DNA of 47,131 bases from Pseudomonadota bacterium. GTDB lineage: Bacteria; Myxococcota_A; Bradymonadia; Bradymonadales; GCA-2716585. Positions 17,023-26,312 of the stretch are shown in pieces (the first letter of the stretch is position 1; each line of letters opens with the position of its first letter). Position numbers and translations under genes: made by a program. Location of the stretch: contig SYOX01000363.1 of assembly GCA_005804885.1 (NCBI GenBank), positions 1 to 47,131 on the forward strand, written 5' to 3'. Below the pieces are notes generated by a model that was not told where the DNA came from, did not search any database, and saw nothing but the letters and a program-made list of their open reading frames with translations.

Positions 17023-17721
17023 ATGGAACAGAACATTCAACTCGAGAAGCGCATCGACGCCGTGCTTGAGGGCAAGGAGACCCAGCCGCAGGACGCGGAG
17101 ATGGACCTCAAGGCCTCCCGCGAGGCCCTCGAGGCGGCCACCACCGCCGAACTCGAGCAGCTGCTCACCTCGCCTGAGATCGGGACGCCCCAGAACGAGG
17201 GCATCCGCGATCAGATCCTGGGGCTCCTGACCGAGCGGCTCGGCGCCGACTACGTCGGGGAGCTGCTGGCCGCCATGCGGCCCGTCGGCGGCGCGTGGCT
17301 GCAGTTCGTGACCTCCCGCGAGGAGGAGGACGCCGAGCGGACGCCCGCCGACCGGGCCCGCGACAAGCTGCGCGAGCTGCACTGCCCGCTGGCCGAGATC
17401 GTCCCCGACCACGTGATGAACTTCGTCATCGACCCCAACGGCACCTTCTACATGCGCCTTGAGCAGACCGAGATGGTCCACCTCAAGGACTTCGACATCC
17501 TCCTCGAAGAGGAGATCTCCGGGATCGTCGAGGAGGACTGGGCCCACCACCTCCACGGCGTCAAGGGACTGGCGCAGATGCAGGACTCCATGATCGAGTT
17601 CGAGGTCAGAGAGCTGCGCGTCGACCGCACCCGGGTCACCATCACCACCGATCACCCCGTCGCGCGCGTCGTCCAGGTCCACATGGACCAATTCCTCTTC
17701 GCCATCATGACCACCATGTAG
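17023..17721 (+). CDS. Conserved-looking hypothetical protein
   Basis: A 232-residue acidic, soluble protein with no signal peptide. Residues 1-100 are helical (GLLTERLGADYVGELLAAMRPVGGAWLQ); residues about 115-232 have a mixed helix/strand layout ending VARVVQVHMDQFLFAIMTTM. The start at 17023 follows GGTGAGG. It ends 36 bases before the NAD+ synthase gene and is likely co-transcribed with it, and it is divergent from the PilT-like operon, whose start lies about 195 bases away. I do not recognise the family. Confidence 0.75.
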   Translation: MEQNIQLEKRIDAVLEGKETQPQDAEMDLKASREALEAATTAELEQLLTSPEIGTPQNEGIRDQILGLLTERLGADYVGELLAAMRPVGGAWLQFVTSREEEDAERTPADRARDKLRELHCPLAEIVPDHVMNFVIDPNGTFYMRLEQTEMVHLKDFDILLEEEISGIVEEDWAHHLHGVKGLAQMQDSMIEFEVRELRVDRTRVTITTDHPVARVVQVHMDQFLFAIMTTM

Positions 17722-17757
17722 GTGGCATCGACAGGCGAGAAACCGCGGAGAGCTTTC

Positions 17758-19812
17758 ATGACCCGAGGGGCCCAGATCCACGTGGCGTCGGCCACGCTCA
17801 ACCAGACCGTCGGCGACTGGGAGGGCAACTTCCAGCGCATCGGCGAGGCCATCGACGAGGCCAGCCGGCGAGGCGCTCGCCTGCTGGTGCTGCCCGAGAT
17901 GTGCATCCCCGGGTACAGCCTGGGGGACAGGCTCCTGAGGGCCGGCACGCTGCGGCGCTCCTGGGCGGTGCTGCGGCGGGTGGCCGAGCGGGCCCGCGAG
18001 GTGGCCGTGTGCGTCGGCCTGCCGGTGCTCTTCGAAGGGGTCGTCTACAACGCCATGGCCCTGGTCTTCGAGGGCACGATCCACGGCATGAGCTGCAAGG
18101 AGAACCTGGCCACGGGCGACGTCGAGTACGAGTCGCGCTGGTATCAGCCCTGGCTGGCGGGCCGCGTCGCCCTCTTCCCCGACCCCGAGGGCGGCCCGCC
18201 CATCCCCATCGGCAACCTGCTCTACCGGCTGGGCGACACGACCACGCTGGCGATGGAGATCTGCGAGGACGGCTGGATGGGGATGCGGCCGGGATCGCGC
18301 CGCGCCATCGCCGGCGCCGAGGTCCTCGTCAACCCCTCGGCCTCGTGGTTCACGGTCGGCAAGCACGCGGTGCGGCGCCGGATGTGCGAGCAGATCAGCC
18401 TGGAGGACCACTGCATCTACGTCTACACGAGCCTGGCCGGCTGCGACGCCACCCGGCTCGTCTTTGACGGCAGCGCCTTCATCACCTGCGAGGGCCACGT
18501 CGAGCGCGAGGGCCGCCGCTTCTCCTTCGGCAGCGACGTCGACGTCATCGACGTCGTGCAGGACCTCGGGCAGCTGCGGCAGCGCCGGATGGAGAACGGC
18601 TCCTGGCGCCAGCAGGTCATGGCCCACACCCGGGGCGAGTTCGGCCCCGCGCCCCAGCTCGTCGTGATCCCCGGCGACTTCGAGTCCCAGCAGATGCCCA
18701 CCTCCAGCGGCCCCTACTGGATCCCGGCCCTCAAGGGCCCCGTCGACCGCAGCCTGGAGCACCTCGTCGAGGCGGGGCTCGTCTCCGGCCCCATCCGCCA
18801 CGAGGAGATGAGCAACCTGGAGATCGAGCTGGCCCTGTGCATGGGCCTGCGGGACTACCTGCGCAAGACCGGCATCCGGGGCTACTGCCTGGCCCTCTCC
18901 GGCGGCCGCGACTCGGCGATGGTGGCCGTGATCGTGGCCCGGATGTTCCGCTACGACAACCCGACCCTGAGCCCCGAGGCGCTCCGGGAGGTCGTTCGAA
19001 AACGCTTTGTCTGCGCCTACATGGCGACGGTCAACTCCAGCCAGCTGACCCGCGACGCGGCGCGCGCCGTGGCGGCCGACTGCGGCGCGGAGTTCCTCGA
19101 CGGCGACATCGACGAGACGGTCGCCGAGATCAGGACCACCGGGCAGGCGATGCTGGGCCAGGCCCTCAGCTGGGAGGTGCCCTCCGAAGATATCGCGCTC
19201 CAGAACGTCCAGGCCCGCGCCCGCAGCGCGATCATCTGGCTGGTGGCCAACGTGCGCGGCTTCGTGCTGCTGGCCACCAGCAACAAGTCCGAGGCCGCCG
19301 TCGGCTACGCGACCATGGACGGCGACACCAGCGGCGGCCTCTCGCCCATCTCCGACATCCCCAAGAGCCTCATCCAGCTCTGGCTGTCGTGGGCGCGGGC
19401 CAGGCACGACCTGCCCGGCATCGACAAGGTCATGGCCAAGGCCGCCAGCGCCGAGCTCCGGCCGCTGGATCAGGTCCAGACCGACGAGGACGACCTGATG
19501 CCCTTCCTCGTCCTGGATCAGCTCATGGATTACTTCGTCCAGCGCGCCCTGGAGCCCCGCGACATCTTCGAGCGCCTGTGGCCCTCGGTCCAGGAGATCT
19601 ACCAGGGCAACCGCATCGCGTTCGCCGACCACATCGCCAAGTTCGTCCGGATGCTGTGCCGGGCGCAGTGGAAGCGCGAGCGCTTCGCGATCAGCTTCCG
19701 GCTGATGCCCTTCGACCTCGACCCCCAGAGCGGCTTCCGCTTTCCGCCCGTCCAGGACCTCTTCTCGACGGAGCTCGACGAGATGTACGCGCTGGCGCGC
19801 TCGGAGATCTGA
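17758..19812 (+). CDS. nadE: Glutamine-dependent NAD+ synthase
   Basis: The enzyme amidates nicotinic acid adenine dinucleotide to NAD+ using ATP and ammonia from glutamine. The 684-residue protein has an N-terminal nitrilase-type amidase (about 1-280) with the Glu-Lys-Cys triad visible in LPEMCIPGY, SCKENLATGD and AMEICEDGW, and a C-terminal synthetase (about 345-684) with the PP-loop LSGGRDSAMVAV. ATSNKSEAAVGYATMDGD and GGLSPISDIPKS are typical of the family. The start at 17758 (MTRGAQIHVASAT) has GGAGAG about ten bases upstream; a GTG at 17722 is also open but directly abuts the previous stop. The pair of domains makes it the long, eukaryote-like form found in many bacteria. Confidence 0.96.
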   Translation: MTRGAQIHVASATLNQTVGDWEGNFQRIGEAIDEASRRGARLLVLPEMCIPGYSLGDRLLRAGTLRRSWAVLRRVAERAREVAVCVGLPVLFEGVVYNAMALVFEGTIHGMSCKENLATGDVEYESRWYQPWLAGRVALFPDPEGGPPIPIGNLLYRLGDTTTLAMEICEDGWMGMRPGSRRAIAGAEVLVNPSASWFTVGKHAVRRRMCEQISLEDHCIYVYTSLAGCDATRLVFDGSAFITCEGHVEREGRRFSFGSDVDVIDVVQDLGQLRQRRMENGSWRQQVMAHTRGEFGPAPQLVVIPGDFESQQMPTSSGPYWIPALKGPVDRSLEHLVEAGLVSGPIRHEEMSNLEIELALCMGLRDYLRKTGIRGYCLALSGGRDSAMVAVIVARMFRYDNPTLSPEALREVVRKRFVCAYMATVNSSQLTRDAARAVAADCGAEFLDGDIDETVAEIRTTGQAMLGQALSWEVPSEDIALQNVQARARSAIIWLVANVRGFVLLATSNKSEAAVGYATMDGDTSGGLSPISDIPKSLIQLWLSWARARHDLPGIDKVMAKAASAELRPLDQVQTDEDDLMPFLVLDQLMDYFVQRALEPRDIFERLWPSVQEIYQGNRIAFADHIAKFVRMLCRAQWKRERFAISFRLMPFDLDPQSGFRFPPVQDLFSTELDEMYALARSEI

Positions 19813-19891
19813 TGCGGAACCACGTCTGAACCACTTCCATCCTGGGCTTCCGGGTGGCCCAACATGGAAGTGGCTCGAGCGTGGTTCCGCA
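19813..19891. terminator. Large hairpin between convergent nadE and branching-enzyme genes
   Basis: TGCGGAACCACG (19813-19824) pairs with CGTGGTTCCGCA (19880-19891), and ACCACTTCCAT-type sequence (19830-19840) pairs with ATGGAAGTGG (19864-19873); an inner GGGC/GCCC pair extends it. The stem starts at the nadE stop and could stop transcription from both sides. There is no U-tract. Confidence 0.6.
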
Positions 19892-19909
19892 GGACCCCGA
19901 GCGGCGGGG

Positions 19910-21496
19910 TCAGCGACGCCAGATGGTGTAGTCGATGTCGGGGAAGATGGTGTCGCGCAGCTCGATGGCTTCGAGCATCTCGGGCTGGACGCCGAAGCCG
20001 GTCAGCTGCTCGTAGAGCCGGTTGAAGCGCACGATGTGGTCCTTGAGGCGCTTGACGGCGTAATCGACGCTGGTCTGCTTGGTCAGGATGAAGGGCCAGT
20101 CCGAGGACTGGGCCAGCAGCAGCTCGCGGGCGGCCTGCTTGAGCGCGCGCCGCTCCAGGTCGCTCGGGTCGGTGAAGCGCTCGGCCAGCTCCGTCATGCG
20201 CTCGGCGATGGCGTGCAGGTGAGGGTAGATCCAGTCGTTCTCGGTGTTGAGCCAGACCTTGGCGAAGCCCAGCTCGCCCCAGGTCGACATCGGCGGCTGC
20301 GCGACCTGCTGGGTCGGGTGGTCGGTCAGGTACTCGATGGGGGTCGTCAGGCCGTAGGTGGGGTGGTCGCAGCTGACCTGCCGCAGGACGTGCTCGATCC
20401 AGATCGGCCCCTCGAACCACCAGTGGCCGAAGAGCTCGGCGTCGAAGGGCGCCACGACCAGCGCGGGTCTGCCGAGATCCCGATGGAGATCATGGAGTTG
20501 CCAGCGCCGACTGTCGGTGAAGTGGGTGGCGTGGAAGGCCGCCCGCTCCTTGGCGGCCCAGGGCTCGTAGAGCTGCTTGGTGTCCGTCGGGCCAGTGACC
20601 CTGTGGTACTTGATGCCGGTGTTCTTGCGCAGGCCGTTGGGCTGGATCCAGCGCCTGATGTAGTCCAGGGGGGCGTCGTAGCCGATGTCCCTGTAGAACT
20701 CGCGGTAGACGGGGTCGCCGGGGTAGCCCAGCTTGGAGGACCAGACCTGGGCGCTGGAGAGCTGATCGCGGGCGAAGACGGCCACGCCCGAGGGGGTGTA
20801 GATCGGGGCGAAGACCCCGGCCTTCGGGCGCGGGACGGCGAACTCGACGGCGTGGGACTCGCCGACGAAGTAGCGCAGGCCGGCATCGCGCAAGGTCTTG
20901 TCCAGCCCCGGGAAGTAGGCGCACTCGGGCAACCAGATGCCCGTGGGGCGGCGCCCGAAGCAGTCCTCGTGGTAGCGCGCGGCGACCTCGACCTGCGCCT
21001 TGACCGACTCCGGGTAGTCCTGCATCAGCGGCAGGAAGCCGTGCGTGGCCCCGCAGGTCAGCGCCTCCAGGCGCCCGCGCTCGATGAACTTCCGGAAGGC
21101 CCCCGTCAGATCGCGCCCGTAGATCCCCTCGTACTGCGCCCGTCGTCGCTCAAGCAGCTCCAGGTAGAAGCCGGCGAGGTAGAGCAGGTGGGGGTCGTTC
21201 TTGTGGCGCAGGCACTCCTTGCTGGCCAGGGCGATGAGGCTGGAGAGGCGCGCGGCGTAGCGCTCCTGCAGCAGCCCGTCGTTGAGCATCGCCATCAGCG
21301 GCGGGCTCAAGGTCATGCTGATGCGGAAGTCGATCCCGTCGTCCCAGAGCCGCTCGTAGACCTCCAGCAAGGGCAGGTAGGTCTCCGTGATGGCCTCAAA
21401 GAGCCAGTCCTCCTCAAGAAACTCAGGGTACTCAGGGTGTCGGACGAAGGGCAGGTGCGCGTGGAGGATCAGCGCCAGATAACCGTCGAGGGCCAT
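19910..21496 (-). CDS. GH57 1,4-alpha-glucan branching enzyme
   Basis: A 528-residue cytoplasmic glycoside hydrolase of family 57 with a DUF1957-type C-terminal helical domain. It should form alpha-1,6 branches in glycogen-like glucan. Visible motifs are LILHAHLPFVRHPEYP, TCGATHGFLPLM, GIWLPECAY with Glu191 as likely nucleophile, and VAPFDAELFGHWWFEGP with Asp352 as likely acid/base; these positions are close to those of characterised GH57 branching enzymes. The ATG at 21496 has GGAGT upstream, so the longer ORF to 21631 is not the start. It lies ten bases behind the DUF4912 gene in one operon and near a divergent glucan phosphorylase. An amylopullulanase-like role is less likely given the length and the branching-type motifs. 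Confidence 0.93.
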   Translation of the reverse strand: MALDGYLALILHAHLPFVRHPEYPEFLEEDWLFEAITETYLPLLEVYERLWDDGIDFRISMTLSPPLMAMLNDGLLQERYAARLSSLIALASKECLRHKNDPHLLYLAGFYLELLERRRAQYEGIYGRDLTGAFRKFIERGRLEALTCGATHGFLPLMQDYPESVKAQVEVAARYHEDCFGRRPTGIWLPECAYFPGLDKTLRDAGLRYFVGESHAVEFAVPRPKAGVFAPIYTPSGVAVFARDQLSSAQVWSSKLGYPGDPVYREFYRDIGYDAPLDYIRRWIQPNGLRKNTGIKYHRVTGPTDTKQLYEPWAAKERAAFHATHFTDSRRWQLHDLHRDLGRPALVVAPFDAELFGHWWFEGPIWIEHVLRQVSCDHPTYGLTTPIEYLTDHPTQQVAQPPMSTWGELGFAKVWLNTENDWIYPHLHAIAERMTELAERFTDPSDLERRALKQAARELLLAQSSDWPFILTKQTSVDYAVKRLKDHIVRFNRLYEQLTGFGVQPEMLEAIELRDTIFPDIDYTIWRR

Positions 21497-21506
21497 GCTC
21501 ACTCCT

Positions 21507-22541
21507 TCAAGTGGTAGAGGCGATGGACCACGAGCTCGGACCGCCGGACAGCGGCCACGAGCTGACGGAGCCCCATATCCGGCCGCGCTGCTGCTCCTGA
21601 CCGTGGTAGACAGGCTCCTGCCCGGGCTCAAGCCACAGCGGCTCGACCGCGGCCGCCCCCGGGCCTGCCGCCCCCGTGCGCGCCGCCACGCCGCTCACCT
21701 GGGCGTGCTCGCGCTCGCTGGCGCTGGCGTACCGATCGGGGTGGACGGGCCGCAGCGGGGCGTCCTGGCGCAGATCCTCGGATCGGTCCGCCAGCACCTC
21801 GACGACCTCGATCGTCGCAAAGACCGCGTCCTCGATGCGGCTGGGCTGGTCCGGCGGGGTCTGGCCCACGCCGCTCTTGAGGCGAGCCACGAAGGCCCCC
21901 CCCGTCAGCGCGCCAAACTCGGCCCTGTAGCGCCGATCCGGCGCGAGCCCATGGAAGAACCACCGACCCGCCGACGCCTCGACCTCGTCGGTCCTCACCA
22001 GCGCCTCCTGATCCTCCGTCACATCGTAGAGCCGCACCTGCGCCCGGCCTCCCTCGAAGGCCACCTCGCCCTCCCCGCGCGCCACGGACCAGTAGGTGAA
22101 GAGGCTCGTCGGATCCTGGATCATCAGCGAGAGGTGCTCGCGGCCGTAGCCCACCGGGATGCCGCCGAGCTCCAGCGGCGGCAGCAGCGGCGTGTCGTCC
22201 TCGAAGGGGTGGCGCTCGTGCTCCTCCTCGGCCTCATCGGCGACCTCGGCGACCTCGGCGACCTCAGCCGCCTCGGCGACCTTTCCGGGCCGCTTCGCCT
22301 TGCCAGCCTTGGACCCCTTGCCCTTGTCGCCCTTGCCCTTCTTCTTCGCCTTGGCCCCCTTGCCCTCGACGGCCGCTGCGGGCGCCTCGGCCGCTGCGGG
22401 CGCCTCGGCCGAGGCGGCCCCCTGCGCGGCGGCGATGGCCTCGATGAGCGCCTCCTTGTCGAGCGACTTCCGGTCGGAGATGTCGAGCTTCTTGGCCAGC
22501 TTATCGAGCTCTTTCTTCTTCATGGACTTGAGATCGTTCAT
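21507..22541 (-). CDS. Rho_N / DUF4912 protein linked to glucan metabolism
   Basis: A 344-residue protein starting at the ATG at 22541 behind GGGAGAGGG. Residues 1-40 (MKKKELDKLAKKLDISDRKSL) match a Rho N-terminal/SAP-like helical motif. A Lys/Ala/Glu-rich linker with three EVAEVAEVA-type repeats follows (about 45-115). Residues about 120-290 fit DUF4912 (GYGREHLSLMIQDPTSLFTYW, WFFHGLAPDRRYRAEFG), an Ig-like domain often encoded next to GH57 branching enzymes. The C-terminal 50 residues are variable. Its exact role is unknown; proximity suggests glucan binding or regulation of the branching enzyme. Confidence 0.88.
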   Translation of the reverse strand: MNDLKSMKKKELDKLAKKLDISDRKSLDKEALIEAIAAAQGAASAEAPAAAEAPAAAVEGKGAKAKKKGKGDKGKGSKAGKAKRPGKVAEAAEVAEVAEVADEAEEEHERHPFEDDTPLLPPLELGGIPVGYGREHLSLMIQDPTSLFTYWSVARGEGEVAFEGGRAQVRLYDVTEDQEALVRTDEVEASAGRWFFHGLAPDRRYRAEFGALTGGAFVARLKSGVGQTPPDQPSRIEDAVFATIEVVEVLADRSEDLRQDAPLRPVHPDRYASASEREHAQVSGVAARTGAAGPGAAAVEPLWLEPGQEPVYHGQEQQRGRIWGSVSSWPLSGGPSSWSIASTT

Positions 22542-22711
22542 CGCCCTCTCCCTAGTCGACGTGCGCGTCAGGCCGTTGCAGCCCTCGCCGTTACACCTTT
22601 CTCCGACCCCATGCAAGCGCGTCGGAGGGAAACTTCCCTCGTCGGCAGATTCGCTCGGTGAAGGTGACGACGCCACACAGGTCACGTTCGGGCCGCCCGA
22701 TGCTCCACGAT

Positions 22712-22993
22712 CGCCCCACGCTCCTCGCACCGCCCCCCACAAGGGGGGACGGGCTCGTCGGGTGGGGCTTGGATGCCCGGGTGGGCTGCGCCCGCTGGGC
22801 GCAGGCCAGCGCAAGGGTGACAGAGAATCGCAGGGGCGGATCACCGCGTCGAAGTGGGCCTATGGATTGAGGTTTTCACGCCCCCAGGTGTCGACATCGG
22901 TCGTGCGCTGGCCTGCGACCGACAGGGCGCAGCCCCCCTGCGCATCCAAGCCCCACCCGACGAGCCCCCGCAGGGGTGCGAGGAGCGTGGGGC
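22712..22993. repeat. Long imperfect inverted repeat in the divergent glucan-gene region
   Basis: The left arm (22712-22813) begins CGCCCCACGCTCCTCGCAC and includes GGGCTCGTCGGGTGGGGCTT and GCAGGCCAGCGCA. The right arm (22904-22993) is its reverse complement with a few mismatches and short indels. The loop is about 90 bases. It fills the 579-base gap between the divergent DUF4912 and phosphorylase genes and must affect or overlap their promoters. Apart from it no gene is seen there. Confidence 0.82.
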
Positions 22994-23120
22994 GCTCGTC
23001 GAGCGGCGAGGATTGTCCTTGAACGAGCGGGCCGGAGAGTTTATGAGACTCGGTCGAAACGCCCGCCGGCACACCCAGGCTCAAGCCAGCCCGAGGGCGA
23101 GCGCCCAGAACGAGGATGCG

Positions 23121-25487
23121 ATGAAGAACGACGCCGTGCAGATCGCCCAGGGTTTCGTGGACGTGGCGAGGAACCTCTGGTGGTCCTGGACCCCACGGGC
23201 GCAGCGCCTCTTCGAGCGCCTCGACCCGGCGGCCTGGGGCGAGAGCCACCAGAGCGCTCTGGCCACCATCAAGGCCCTCCACCCCGACGGGACCTTTGAC
23301 ACCCCCGAGGACGCCGACCTCGCCGTGATCGCCGCCGCCCTGTCCTCCAAGGGGCTCATGGAGGAGGCCGCCGCCGTCGTGGCCGACTTCAAGGCCTACA
23401 TCGCGGCCGAGGACTGCTGGTTCAAGCGCTCAGGGTCCGTCGGGCTCGGCGGGGCGGCCGGCCCCGTGGCCTACTTCTCGGCGGAGTTCGGCCTGCACGC
23501 TTCATTGCCGATCTACAGCGGCGGGCTGGGCGTCCTGGCGGGAGATCACGTCAAGGCGGCCTCGGACCTGGGGTTGCCCTTCGTCGCCCTGGGCCTGATC
23601 TATCGCCAGGGCTACTTCCAGCAGCGCATCGATGAGGAGGGCTCGCAGCAGGCCACCTACCCGCCGCTGGACATGTCCACCTTCCCTGGCCGCCTCGTGC
23701 GGGACAAGGCCGGCTCCCTGGTCGTCGTCACCATGCCGGTGGGCCGGCACGCGCTCAAGGCGCGGATCTGGCGCGTCGACGTCGGCCGCGTGCCGCTCTA
23801 CCTGCTGGACACCGACCTGCCCGAGAACGACGCGCGCGCCCGGACCATCACCGATCACCTCTACGGCGGCGGCACGGACCTTCGGATCGTGCAGGAGATC
23901 CTGCTGGGGATCGGCGGCGTGCGGGCAATCCGCGCGCTGGGCCTCGATCCGGCGGTCTGGCACCTGAACGAGGGCCATTGCGCCTTCTTGTCCCTGGAGC
24001 TCCTGCGCGAGCGCGTGGCCGCGGGCGAGAGCCTGGAGGCGGCCCGCGCCGCCGTCATCGCGCGCTCGATCTTCACCACCCACACGCCGGTGCCCGCCGG
24101 CCACGATCGCTTCGACGCCGATCTGGTCGAGCGCCGCCTCGGGTGGATGGGCGAGGCGCTGGGGTTGTCGCTCGATGGGCTGATGGCGCTGGGCAGGGTC
24201 GGGGAGGTCGCCGCGCAGGTGTCCCTCGATCTGCCGGAGCCCGTCCAGGCGTCGGAGATCCCCGGCGAGGAGGCCGACGGCGAGGAGGTCGACGGCGAGG
24301 AGGTCGACGGCGATCTGGCCGGCGGCGATCTGGCCGTCGAGGGCAATGGGGCCGCGCCGAGCCTGGAGGCCCGGGCCAGCCGAGGGTTGAAGGCCGCGCC
24401 GGTCGTCGTCGAGGACGAAGACGAGGGGGAGAGCGACGAGCCGCTGTGCATGACGGTCGTGGCGCTGAGGCTGACGCGGTCGGCCAACGGGGTCAGCATG
24501 GTCCACGGCGAGGTGAGCCGGCAGATGTGGGCCGCGATGTGGGGGGACAGGGCGGCCTCGGATGTGCCCATCGGGCACGTCACCAACGGGATCCACCTCC
24601 AGACGTGGTGCTCGCCCATCGCGCGCGATCACCTCGACCCCCACCTGCCCGCCGACTGGATGGAGCGCCAGGATGATCCCGAGCTCTGGCTCGATCTGGT
24701 CGACGGCCTGACCGACGCCCAGATCTGGGCGATGCGCCGCGATCTGAAGCGCCAGCTTGTTGATTTTATTGGAGATCGTTGGGGTCGGCGGGCGTCGAGG
24801 CTCCTGTCCGGGGGCGAGACCCAGGGGGCGCCGGCCTTTGATCCGGAGGTGCTGACGATAGGCTTCGCGCGGCGCTTTGCGACCTACAAGAGGGCCGATC
24901 TGCTCTTCCGGGATCTGGATAGGGCCGCGGCCTTGCTCAACGACGCCGAGCGCCCCGTTCAGATCGTGTTCGCGGGCAAGGCGCACCCGAAGGACACGGG
25001 GGGTCAGGCGCTCATCCGGCGCCTCGTGGAGATCTCGGAGCTGCCGGACTTCCTCGGTCGGGTCGTGGTGCTTGAGGATTACGACATGATCATGGGTCGG
25101 CAGCTGGTCAGCGGCGTGGATCTGTGGCTCAACAACCCGCGCAAGCCGCGCGAGGCCAGCGGCACCAGCGGGCAGAAGGTCGCCATCCACGGCGGCTTGA
25201 ACCTCTCGGTGCTGGACGGCTGGTGGCCCGAGGGCTTCGACGGCTCCAACGGCTTCGCCATCGGCGACGCGACGGCGCCCGTCGATCCTGATCGTCAGGA
25301 CGACCGCGACGCCGACGCGCTCTACAGCGCCCTCCAGGAGCAGGTCCTGCCCCTCTACTACGATCGCGACGCCGACGGCCGCCCGCGCCGCTGGATCCGC
25401 CGGGTGCGGCTGGCGATGAAGACGCTCGTGGGGCGCTTCACCACCTACAGGATGGTCAAGGACTACACCCGGTATTTCTACCTCTGA
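23121..25487 (+). CDS. glgP: Alpha-glucan phosphorylase (glycogen phosphorylase, GlgP type)
   Basis: The enzyme releases glucose-1-phosphate from alpha-glucans with PLP as cofactor. The 788-residue protein begins with the DUF3417-like head (GFVDVARNLWWSWTPRAQRLF), then VAYFSAEFGLHASLPIYSGGLGVLAGDHVKAASDLGLP, WHLNEGHCAFLSLE, TTHTPVPAGHDRF, FARRFATYKRADL and EASGTSGQKVAIHGGLN; Lys686 is the PLP lysine. Odd: residues about 370-443 are an acidic low-complexity insertion with tandem GEEVDGEEVDGD before MTVVALRLTRSANG. The ATG at 23121 has only a weak GAGG; an ATG at 23043 with GGAGAG would add a 26-residue basic leader. It is divergent from the branching-enzyme operon. Confidence 0.95.
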   Translation: MKNDAVQIAQGFVDVARNLWWSWTPRAQRLFERLDPAAWGESHQSALATIKALHPDGTFDTPEDADLAVIAAALSSKGLMEEAAAVVADFKAYIAAEDCWFKRSGSVGLGGAAGPVAYFSAEFGLHASLPIYSGGLGVLAGDHVKAASDLGLPFVALGLIYRQGYFQQRIDEEGSQQATYPPLDMSTFPGRLVRDKAGSLVVVTMPVGRHALKARIWRVDVGRVPLYLLDTDLPENDARARTITDHLYGGGTDLRIVQEILLGIGGVRAIRALGLDPAVWHLNEGHCAFLSLELLRERVAAGESLEAARAAVIARSIFTTHTPVPAGHDRFDADLVERRLGWMGEALGLSLDGLMALGRVGEVAAQVSLDLPEPVQASEIPGEEADGEEVDGEEVDGDLAGGDLAVEGNGAAPSLEARASRGLKAAPVVVEDEDEGESDEPLCMTVVALRLTRSANGVSMVHGEVSRQMWAAMWGDRAASDVPIGHVTNGIHLQTWCSPIARDHLDPHLPADWMERQDDPELWLDLVDGLTDAQIWAMRRDLKRQLVDFIGDRWGRRASRLLSGGETQGAPAFDPEVLTIGFARRFATYKRADLLFRDLDRAAALLNDAERPVQIVFAGKAHPKDTGGQALIRRLVEISELPDFLGRVVVLEDYDMIMGRQLVSGVDLWLNNPRKPREASGTSGQKVAIHGGLNLSVLDGWWPEGFDGSNGFAIGDATAPVDPDRQDDRDADALYSALQEQVLPLYYDRDADGRPRRWIRRVRLAMKTLVGRFTTYRMVKDYTRYFYL

Positions 25488-25562
25488 GCCGGCAGGCGCT
25501 CGTCAGGCGCCCGACATCGGGAGGCCGGGGGGGCTTGCGGCCTCGATCCCGTCGATCTCGCG

Positions 25563-26312
25563 TCAGCGGCAGATGGCGCGCAGGCGCGCCGTGTCGACGT
25601 GGCAGGCGACGCAGGCGCGGGGGTTGCTGTCGATCAGGGATCGGCAGGTGGCGGCCCAGCCTGGGGGGTGGGGGTTGACGTTGGTGTGGCAGTCGACGCA
25701 GTCGCGCTCGGTGTGGCAGCTCGTGCAGGACCAGAGGTCGCGTCGGGCGGCGATGGCGTGATCGGGGCCGGGGACGGCGCCGAGCCAGCTGGCCGGGTGG
25801 TAGCGCAGGCCGGGGACGGGCGCGGCGGGGCCGCGGGTGCCGACCCGGACGCCGTCGTGGCAGTTCTTGCAGAAGGTCTGGGCGCCGTGGCAGGCGACGC
25901 ACGCGCTGGCGTCGCGCGCCGCCTCGATCGCGTGAAAGGCGATGAAGCCGGGCGGGTGGTTGGCCTCGGGGGGCAGCGCGCCCGAGTGGCAGTCGAGGCA
26001 CTGGCGCTCGGTGTGGCAGGCCTGGCAGGGGGCGCCGTCGAGCCGGGCGATCGCGCCGTGTCTGCGCAGGTAGTCGTGGCGGTGATCGGGGGGAAGGGCG
26101 GGGCGGTCGTCGCCGCTGGCGTCGGGATCGGGGAAGCCGTAGAGGGCGGCGCGCCCTGCTGGGTCGAGGTCGGCGGGGTCGAGGCTGCCGAAGCCTCTGG
26201 GCAGGAGCGAGCCGGGCGTTGCGCGCGGCAGGATCGAGGGCGGGTCGCCCGGGTCGGGGTCGAGCGGGGCGCCGGGGCGCGGGTCCTGGGCCAGCACGGG
26301 GGCGATGAGCAA
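25563..26312 (-). CDS. Seven-heme c-type cytochrome
   Basis: The protein carries seven CxxCH heme sites: CQACH, CLDCH, CVACH, CKNCH, CTSCH, CVDCH and CVACH, with distal His-rich segments (HRHDYLRRHG, NHPPGFIAFH, NPHPPGW). The first and third thirds look like an internal duplication, CxxCHTERxCxxCH. It should be exported and matured by the cytochrome c system. Coordinates start at the only conventional codon, a TTG at 26312, but the true signal sequence (RRRAAPAQALFALAGALLVALLIAPVLAQ) lies upstream and the frame stays open back to 26498 with no ATG, GTG or TTG. An ATC at 26495 has GGAG six bases upstream. The gene follows the beta-barrel gene directly. A role in periplasmic or outer-membrane electron transfer is likely. 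Confidence 0.85.
   Translation of the reverse strand: MLIAPVLAQDPRPGAPLDPDPGDPPSILPRATPGSLLPRGFGSLDPADLDPAGRAALYGFPDPDASGDDRPALPPDHRHDYLRRHGAIARLDGAPCQACHTERQCLDCHSGALPPEANHPPGFIAFHAIEAARDASACVACHGAQTFCKNCHDGVRVGTRGPAAPVPGLRYHPASWLGAVPGPDHAIAARRDLWSCTSCHTERDCVDCHTNVNPHPPGWAATCRSLIDSNPRACVACHVDTARLRAICR

Noticed and set aside
16888..19632. A 914-codon minus-strand frame
   Set aside because: It is antisense to nadE and the upstream hypothetical gene; composition is low-complexity and no motif appears, while the plus strand has clear catalytic residues.
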